From Apoda limacodes (Eukaryota; Arthropoda; Insecta; Lepidoptera; Limacodidae): a stretch of 64,000 bases of DNA. Below the pieces are notes generated by a model, which ran no database searches, was not told the DNA's origin, and saw nothing but the letters and a program-made list of their open reading frames with translations. How positions within the stretch are numbered: position 1 is the stretch's first letter; each line of letters opens with the position of its first letter. The stretch covers positions 32,638,815-32,702,814 of the forward strand of contig OX291543.1 of NCBI GenBank assembly GCA_946406115.1, written 5' to 3'. Shown here one piece after another: positions 56,415-64,000 of this stretch. The position numbers were made by a program, and so were the translations under genes.

Positions 56415-57585
56415 AGTTCAGTCATAGTATTTAGCTAGAAAAATTTGCTTTCACCTAAAATAGTTTATGATGACTCTATTCTCCATAATAATACTTTTGT
56501 AAAATATGTTGGCATTTTACTTGATTACGACTTATCTTGGAAGTCTCATATCCTTTATATAACTAAGAAAGCTGAAAGAAGTTTGAAAATTTTGAAATCA
56601 TTATGCGGACTGAAATGGGGTGCTGACCAGAAAAAACATTAAAATCATTATACATTGCAATAGTTCGAAGTCACTTTGACTATGGGTGTACATTTTATAA
56701 CAATGCTTCTTCTCATTTATTAAAGAAACTTGATGTATTACAAAAGAAAGCACTACGTATAATATGTGGAGCTATGAAATCATCTCCTATAAATTCCTTA
56801 GAAGTGGAAAAAGGTATTGTTCCTTTATTTATTAGAAGAGCTTACATAACTGATAAATTCTCTTTGAAATTAATTAGCCGTGACAATGATGTAATCTCTA
56901 GATATATTTCTGGAATTGTAATACCGAATTATAATGTAATACCGTTAATAATCTGCCCTAATATTAATCAATCAATAACCCATCGAATTTCAAGACATAG
57001 TGCATTGGACTAATTTATTGCCCTGCTACGATATTGATTTTTACAGTAAAATTGTGGATATTACAATTTGTTTAAATAGGTTTAATTCTAAGTTTGATTT
57101 TTTTGAATTTTTGAGCAGTAAATCTGACTTCATTAAAATTTATACTGACGGTTCTAAAACACCTCATAGGACAAGCTTTGCTTTTCACGTTGCTAATTAT
57201 AAACTAGGTCATGTCTATACATGCAATAACTTTTTCTCAGTTTACTCAGCTGAGTAGTTCTTGCTATTATATATGCCGTTAATTATGTTATTTCCCATTT
57301 CAATGATTTAATATACGAACTAAAGGTATTAGTTTTTAAATTAAAGACCTGAACATCTTAATTGAATTTGGTTGGGTACCTGGTCACTCAGGTATTCTTG
57401 GTAATGAACTTGTAGATTCTCTTGCTAAATCATCTGCTAACACCTTAGAATGCAACTTCCATGTTCCTTATTCTGATCTTGTATTGTTTTTAAAACAGAA
57501 CATGATCAAAAGATGGACTTCATACCTTAAAACTAGTAGAGAAATCAATTCGTCTGGGAAACCTAGATTATATAAGCTGTTAATT
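56415..57585 (+). pseudogene. Jockey-like LINE ORF2, 3' half with RNase H
   Basis: Plus strand: YVGILLDYDLSWKSHI (RT thumb), VRSHFDYGCTFYNNASSHLL, LQKKALRIICGAMKSSPINS, then RNase H: IKIYTDGSKTPHRTSFAFHV with the first catalytic Asp, SVYSAE with the Glu, and WVPGHSGILGNELVDSLAKS with the His/Asp end. Several stops and frameshifts. At about 57585 it abuts the RT of a minus-strand ORF2, so the two halves face each other 3' end to 3' end. Confidence 0.8.
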
Positions 57586-57589
57586 AAAT

Positions 57590-60365
57590 AACTATGGTCA
57601 ATAGTATCGAAAGCGCCTTTGATATCAAGAAATACTGCCAAAGTCAATTGGTGTTCAGAAAGGTTGTTATGCATATCACCAACGAAGCAACCCAAATTGT
57701 CCATAGTGCTTTTGCCTTTACGGAACCCATATTGGTTGCTAGGAATTAAAGAGTTGTTCTCAATATACCATTCTAACCTGTTTTTGAGCATAGTTTCAAA
57801 TAATTTACAAAAGCATGAAGTTAGAGAAATGGCTCTATAACCATCCAAGGAATCTTTTTCTTGATTAGCTTTAGGGATGGGGATAACATGTTGAGTTTTC
57901 CAGCTTTCTGGAACTATTTTATTAGTCCATAAATTATTATATATTTTTAAAAGATAAGTTTTAGAAACGTAAGGTATATTTTTAATTAGTATATAGGGTA
58001 TACCGTCAGGCCCAGGAGCCGTGTCCGTTTGGAGTTTAAGGCAGCCAACATTCCATCAAAAGAAAAGTTATCTAATAGCCACTGTGCAGAATCGCTACCT
58101 TTGCTGGAGAACAAGGTTTGTAAAAAACTAAAATCACCCATAGTTCAATCCGACGAGATCTTTTCTAGAAAGTTATATGCGTTATTGGGATCGTAAAAAA
58201 ATTTTGACAAACTAGAATTGCAATTTTCTTTAGCAAATTTAAATCTACGAATATGCTCCCATATTATTTTAGAGGGAATTGTTCTATTAAAAGGTCTTAG
58301 CCCAATAATCTATAACTTAACCCAACTTTCTAATTTCTGTTCAACTATAATTCTTTTCTTTTTTGCATCATATTGTTTATATATTAAGGAATTTTCTTGT
58401 GTCGGATACTTTTTATATGACGCTAAAGCTAGTCTAGCTTTAGAAACTGCTTTATCACACAGGTCAATCCACCATAAAACACCTTTTTTTAAAATTGGCA
58501 GCATTGGTTTTTTTTCGGGAAATTAGAAAGAATGTCGTACAATTTTAGGATTATAGTCTGTGACAGGGCTTTCTGTAACATCTAACATCTGTAACACACA
58601 ACATTTAAAGTTGATAACTCTTTATTACATTTTTCACAAAAGGATTCCCAATTTATTTTATTGAAATTTGTGTTCAAAACCGGACAAGATTTTAAGTTTT
58701 GTGACTCATGGCATGAATAGTTACACTGCTGAGGACCCGTTTTGTTTGTAAAAATTATGTTGACAAAAATAGGAAAATAATTGCTGCTTAAAGGATCTTG
58801 TAGAACAGAAAAGGAGCAACTTGAACTAATAGCAACTGAGGCAAAAGCCAAGTCTAAGACATTACCAGCTTGTCCAAATGGAGCTAGAGTGGTGACATTG
58901 TGATCATTCAAACAAACTAAATTTAGGTTATCAATAAATGTATACAAAGATTTACCTCTATTATCATTGGTCCTTGAACACCAAGAAGCATGGTGTGCAT
59001 TGAAATCTCCTATAATTAAATAGTTCTGACTAGAAATATGGCCTACAATTTGTGACAGTACAGACACTTTAAATTTACCATTAGGTGGTGGCAATAAACA
59101 CATAGTACATCTAAGTTGCATTGTGGTAACTGTAATGATATCAAAAAATTTTGGACATCATAAGAGAAAGATGTATCAACTACTCTAAACTTAATCATGT
59201 CATTTATAGCTACAGCTACTCCACCATGTGGACGGACAGTCTCTTCTAATTATTTTAAAGCCAGGCAATTTAAATGATTTATTTTCAGATAGCCAAGTTT
59301 CATTGAACAAGATTAGGTCTATATTTGGTAATTCTTAACTATCCAAGAACGTGAGATTTTTACGTAACGATGGTTTTAACTGATAGAACACCACATTTAA
59401 ATACACGGATAAAATTCAAAAACTTTCGGAGGACACTAGATTTTCACAAAAAAATAAAAAAATTGATTTCATACAAAACCCGCCATTACACACCAACATT
59501 TAAAAATACAAAACTTTTTCTTTCACGAAAATACTTGCCAGTCTATAGAAAAAAATAAACACAGGATTCAATCGATTTTACTTTTCTCTAATTTTAATAG
59601 ATGGAAAAGCATATTTATATACTCAGAAACTGGCAAACTGAAACTGGCAGCGAATCCAAAACTTGCCAAGTTAGGTGGTGAGGAGCGAAGCGACGAGCCA
59701 TTAGGTTACATGGTGAACACCGCACGAGCCGAGTGAAGCGTACCGCGGCGGAGGCCGGCGAAGTGCCAGAAACAAATTGTTCATGTTCATGTGCTCCGCT
59801 TGATAAAAACTTGCGCGCAAAGCCAAGCGGAGCACATGAAAATTAGCGCGCGAAGCCGAGCGGAGCGTGCCGTGGTAGTAGAAATTGGTTCTGGCAATCG
59901 CCAGCCGCTACCGCGGCACGCTCTACTCGGCTTCGCACGCTAATTTTCATGTGCTCCGCTTGGCTTTACGCGCAAGGTTTTATGTTCCAAAGTGAGTCGC
60001 TGTGACTATAATAAATAAGTAGTTCTTTAAATTTTACTTAGATTTTTTTTATCGATTATTACTTTACAGAGTAAATACTCGATTGTTGAATACTGGCAAC
60101 ATTTTATGTTTTTGTTATATTCTCCTCTCATGCGTTTTGTTTTTTGTCGATATTTATTGTTGTGTAATGGCTGATTTTGTATGAAATTAATTTATTTATT
60201 TTCCGAAAAACCTAGTGTCCTCCGAGAGTTTCTGATTTTCATCTTTGTATAGAAATGTGGTATTCTATCAATAGAAATTTTTATTACGTAAAAATCTCAC
60301 GTTCTTGGAAAATAAAGAATTACCCTATATTTACATGAAAATTGTGGACATAACTTTTAAATTCA
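57590..60365 (-). pseudogene. Jockey-like LINE ORF2, 5' half, interrupted by a DNA transposon
   Basis: Minus strand in order: IKWNSRSLLPKLDEFKSYVH at about 60390-60330 (ORF2 start); then the 998-bp insertion; NIDLILFNETWLSENKSFKL below 59326; endonuclease core LIIGDFNAHHASWC near 59010 and SSNYFPIFV near 58790; linker to about 58310; RT YRAISLTSCFCKLFETMLKN, NQYGFRKGKSTMDN and FLDIKGAFDTIDHS near 57620. The match ends there, so the YADD motif is absent from this half. Multiple stops. Confidence 0.8.
59327..60324. mobile_element. 998-bp non-autonomous fold-back DNA transposon with 8-bp TSD
   Basis: Flanked by identical CTATATTT (59319-59326 and 60325-60332). Termini read GGTAATTCTT inward on both ends, and the inverted arms extend imperfectly for about 150 bp (shared TCCAAGAACGTGAGATTTTT, CTTTCGGAGGACACTAG versus CTCTCGGAGGACACTAG, ATTTCATACAAAA). 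A second inverted repeat fills the GC-rich core: about 59806-59879 against 59907-59981, containing GCCAAGCGGAGCACATGAAA. No transposase frame. 8-bp TSD and long TIRs fit a Mutator-like, Merlin-like or other 8-bp superfamily; the GG ends argue against typical hAT. Confidence 0.85.
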
Positions 60366-60539
60366 TCTAATTTTGGCAATAAACTTCTGGAATTCCATTA
60401 AATTATGTCAAGCAAAGAAGACTTAGCCATTAAATTATTTATTAGACATTCTTTTATAACTTTGGAATTAATATTGACTCATTTGTTTCTTTTTATGATA
60501 AAATTTCTACGATGGTCTTGGTAATGGAGTTAATAAGAG

Positions 60540-61372
60540 ATTTTTTGCAGCTTTTATTGGACAAGAATATGAAAGGGCAATATGAGAACCACTGCAGTTA
60601 CAACATTTAGGATTGTCTGTATTAACACATTATTTAAAGAAATGATTTCCAGAACATACGGAACAAATTTGTTTGTTTTTGCATGACCCACTACCGTGAC
60701 CAAATTTATAGCATACAAAACACTGCAGTAAAGTCTTACATATTCTTTGACGTCAAACCAGAGACGGTCATATGTTACATGATCTGGTCTGGAAGCGGAG
60801 AGAAAAGTAACAAGAACGGTACTGAGATGAGTGAAAGTTCCATCTGACATCTTCTTTTGGAATCTCTTGACACCAAAAATTTCACAGGAAGCTTTAAGAG
60901 TATCGATTCAATCCTCTTCTGTCAACTGAACTGGAGCACGTATTATGCCTTGAGATTCCAGGCTGTTATATGGGATTTTTGCCGACCAGTTATTCTTTTG
61001 TAATATAGTATTGTTGAGAATAAAGTTGTTTGCGTCTTTCTTACTTCCGAAAAATACCTTAATATAATATTTACCAAATGTCTTAACATATCCAATACCA
61101 GGAACATTTTTTAATGATTTGTTTACTGTCAAAGTATCTAATAGAGTTTGTTCAGAATTGTTAGGTAAATTATTTGATAAGAGTACAGGATATTCTTTTT
61201 TGTTGTCATCTGAATAAATAGGGTGGTAATTCTTGAATAGGCCTTGTTTGCTTTTAATATATTTCTTGTTCATTTTGGAAGATGATTCAAAGTCAGAGCT
61301 TTCATCCAAACATTTGTGCTTCCTTTTGATTTGTGACTCTTCTGATATCAGTCCATCACTGCTGGCACTCAT
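60540..61372 (-). pseudogene. Jockey-like LINE ORF1 (gag-like) with CCHC knuckles
   Basis: ATG at 61372 (SASSDGLISEESQIKRKHKC), a lysine/serine-rich N-terminus, then an RRM-like part (NVPGIGYVKTFGKYYIKVFF, NWSAKIPYNSLESQGIIRAP). An in-frame stop falls at about 60908-60910, the frame then continues (SCEIFGVKRFQKKMSDGTFT, WFDVKEY), and a frameshift near 60735 leads to zinc knuckles CFVCYKFGHGSGSC, CSVCSGNHFF and CCNCSGSHIALSYSC. It lies directly upstream of the ORF2 half and is the first ORF of the same element. Confidence 0.85.
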
Positions 61373-61379
61373 TAAATTG

Positions 61380-63041
61380 CACTTATGTGCACTTACTTAA
61401 AAACTAAAGAAAAATTTATTAAAATCCAAAAGATCTACACCCGCCAAATTCAAGCGTTCCCGCCAAAAAAGTCATTTCATAATTAATAACCAAAGACAAA
61501 TTAGACAATAGGATATAACTTTTTTATATATCTTACAGATATCATTGAAACGAAACCATCAGCTTAACCTGTTCGAAGTTCCGTAACACGAAAACTGGCG
61601 TGAAGCATATTGATATCTGTTATTTTATTTATAAACTGTAAGCAGCCTAAGGACGGCCGCGGAAGAAATTAATTGTAACATTGTTTTAAATATATAACTT
61701 TTCTTACATATGAAATACTTGGGGTTACTTGGGTTTGTATATCTAATTATTCAAAAACTGCATTACTTACGTTTGCAGATTCAAAGTTCAAAAAATACCT
61801 TCAGATCTTATGAGCGCCCCCCCTAAACTTTTGTTATGGATCTGCCTTTGACTGTAAGTGAGCCATTCCGTAAAAAATTTAATGTGTCAAAAAGCATTGT
61901 CACAACTATTTTTTAAATAAGAATAATTTCCTGATTGCATTTCTTTAATGTTTTTTTGAAGATGTAGGATGATTTCATAAGCTTTCAATTGAACCTATCG
62001 GACAATAAATAGACATTTCATTTAATTTGTTATAAATAAAAGTAGGTAAGCAATAAAAAAGGACATTTGAGCATGTCACAAGTCTATTTGTGAAGTATAA
62101 AAACAAAATTTAATTTAAGCGTGAAACGTAGTTTTATATTTGGGGTATATTTTTGAAGCTTATAATGTCTTTTTGTATCCAAACAGAAATTTAAATTGAT
62201 AATCATACTTTAAATGCACATTAATATTTTTTAAACTATGGACCTTATCTATGATGAAAGTGGAGTGCTAATGTGGATAGTGGTAATAGAATTACAAGTC
62301 TATTTTACTAACTAGTGTACTAGGCAACAAAAAATTTTTGTGTATGATCGTTACTGTCTTGTAAGATTACTTTTTTATGGCAACTGTACTTAAGGATTTT
62401 GACCACTAGGCACTGACCTCTAAAACTACCCACTAGTTTTGTGTGTCAATTTGAAACGCCGCCGCGAAAGTCTCAGGAAACTTAATTTTGACGTATATTG
62501 TTTATGGTTGACTTGGAATTTCCAACTTTCAATGTGAACAGCGTCAAAGGAAGAGCTTTCTCTTTTGACACGCGAAGTAAATTTATTGTAAATGCAGTAG
62601 GAGAAATTTGAATAGACATCGTGTATAATTTATGTACATTTTTGTAAAAAAATAAATTTTAAAGTGTCTGATAATCTTATTTGTTAATTGTAGTTTTCAG
62701 TAATAGGTTATAAATGTAAGATATGAAAAAAAATATGAATGTTACAAATGGACTTGACCATAGATTTCCTATGCCCATTTCTAAAGGATTGAAAAACTGT
62801 CAAAAAAATATGAAGAAAATATAAGAGAAATACCGGAGAAATACTAATTTATATTTCAAGAAAATACTACCGAAGACTTTACCTTGAAAATAACTACGAC
62901 TGAAAATAATAAAAAAAATAAGTTCTAAAATATAGACTAGATGGCGTTGACTCGACAAGGCGCATTTTTTTTAAACATATGGTATGCTTTTCCTCTGTGA
63001 ACGTTGTGATTCCTTTCTTTGCTTGATGCTCTTTGATATAA
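61380..63041. other. Non-coding spacer
   Basis: AT-rich. 61380-61480 is probably LINE 5' UTR. A C-run (GCGCCCCCCCTAAACTTTTG) near 61814 sits in an old repeat. No exon recognised. Confidence 0.4.
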
Positions 63042-64000
63042 AGTTCATCAAGCAAAAATAGTAGCCTCCGCAATGAGTTGTCAGTGTTGCACACTCAATA
63101 TGATACTGTCCTAGAAGAGCGGGACCAATTTCAGAAAATTATAGAAACATTTGACAGCTGTAGTGAGGAGTATGTGGTGGCCCTTAATAAGAGCTCATAT
63201 CTTGAAGAAGAACTACGCGAGGCCCATCAACACATCTCACAACTTGAAGAGGCCACCCATACTTACACACAGCATCAAACTCAAAATCTTTTTGACGAAT
63301 TATGTAGTAAGGCCCCTAATCTTGTTTTTGCTGCAACTAGCAATACCACCACTATAGATCTTACAGGTGATGACACCATTAATTCTTCTAAACCAGTGAG
63401 GCTTGCTAAGTGCAGTAGAAACCAGATAAAAAAATACATCAAAATCAACAGATTTATAAAAAAAAATGAAAAAATTATCAAAAAGCAAAAAATATTTAGT
63501 AGAAATGTAAATTACTGCAAAGAAAAATTACAGTTAGTGGAACATCTGGAAGTATGTAAGTTGCAATTAGAAAACAGTAGGCTACAACATAAAACTGATA
63601 CACATTTACTCGACTTGCAAATAAAAGATTTACATACATCCTTGCAGATGATGACCTGCAAGTATGAAGAGTCTCTGAGAGAGATGGAGGAGCACACACT
63701 TGCTATGAATGAGCTAATTGAATTGAGTAAATATAATGCAGAGCGTTTTAAGTCATTACAACTTAATCACAGTATGTGTAATTGTAAACGCCTTAGCGAT
63801 TCACAGCCAGATTGTGCATCCTTGTTACTACCTTTACCAACACCTCAGTCGTCAATGTGTGTCAGTTTGGAATCAGACCAACACTCATATGCTCACAACA
63901 GTTCTCACTCAACTAGTGTCTCACAAAAATGTAATGTTGATGACAATATAGTAATGTTTTGCGATGAAATGGGAAAAGGTTTTGGACACGTTTGGCTTTA
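63042..64000 (+). CDS. Open coiled-coil frame, LINE ORF1-like (partial, runs off the edge)
   Basis: Open from a TAA at 63039-63041 to the window end (319 codons) with no in-frame ATG before about 63646. N-terminal two thirds is predicted coiled coil (LSVLHTQYDTVLEERDQFQK, SSYLEEELREAHQHISQLEE, LEVCKLQLENSRLQH). It contains an NRFIKKNEKIIKKQKIF basic segment, then a cysteine/serine-rich linker, and ends IVMFCDEMGKGFGHVWL, which could begin an SGNH/esterase-like block. PHD plus coiled coil plus esterase is the ORF1 layout known for some CR1-like LINEs; the upstream PHD is not seen here. It may be a 5'-truncated LINE or an exon of a host gene. Function is not assigned with confidence. Confidence 0.6.

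Overview
The window reads as nuclear DNA of a moth or butterfly (Lepidoptera). It is AT-rich, its genes have short exons split by GT-AG introns, and most of the rest is transposon debris of types common in lepidopteran genomes. No prokaryotic features, rRNA genes, confident tRNA genes or CRISPR arrays were seen. Three host genes can be supported. Two are tandem, same-strand (+) paralogues of a secreted AA15-type copper lytic polysaccharide monooxygenase (LPMO): copy 1 at about 8.55-9.71 kb and copy 2 at about 22.75-25.63 kb. They share the same phase-2 intron and align without gaps through the catalytic core. The third is a complete 8-exon minus-strand gene for the mitochondrial/peroxisomal AAA+ membrane-protein extractase ATAD1/Msp1 (Drosophila nmd), spanning 54.40-39.20 kb and predicting 382 aa.

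Layout. 1-8.5 kb: AT-rich flank with an old SINE-like repeat, an internally deleted LINE, RTE-like LINE debris and a near-perfect 86-bp-arm inverted repeat. 8.5-9.85 kb: LPMO copy 1. 9.9-22.6 kb: repeat-rich spacer with a minisatellite, an abundant interspersed repeat, a LINE fragment enclosed by inverted repeats, a second inverted repeat, and several Helitron-like/SINE-like copies. 22.6-25.7 kb: LPMO copy 2 with a recognisable TATA/initiator promoter, a 9-nt first coding exon and a LINE fragment in its intron. 26-32.3 kb: an RTE-like LINE (-) interrupted by an apparently full-length CR1/Jockey-group LINE (-) whose 982-codon ORF is intact. 33-39 kb: AT-rich, mostly featureless flank downstream of ATAD1. 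39.2-54.4 kb: ATAD1, with introns holding a Tc1-like transposase relic, LINE tails and an inverted pair of Jockey-like LINE copies. 54.4-64 kb: ATAD1 5' flank with a perfect palindrome, a 21-bp tandem repeat, a Tc1/IS630-type transposase relic, a broken Jockey-like LINE split into opposing halves, a 998-bp fold-back DNA transposon inserted in that LINE, and a long open coiled-coil frame running off the right edge that resembles a LINE ORF1.

Functionally, the two LPMOs would be secreted enzymes acting on extracellular polysaccharide (chitin is the likely substrate in insects). ATAD1 would extract mislocalised tail-anchored proteins from the outer mitochondrial membrane. Nothing indicates that these genes work together. 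No clear novel multi-gene system was found. The most unusual structures are the fold-back transposon with an 8-bp target duplication, the 9-nt first coding exon of LPMO copy 2, and the several long inverted repeats.
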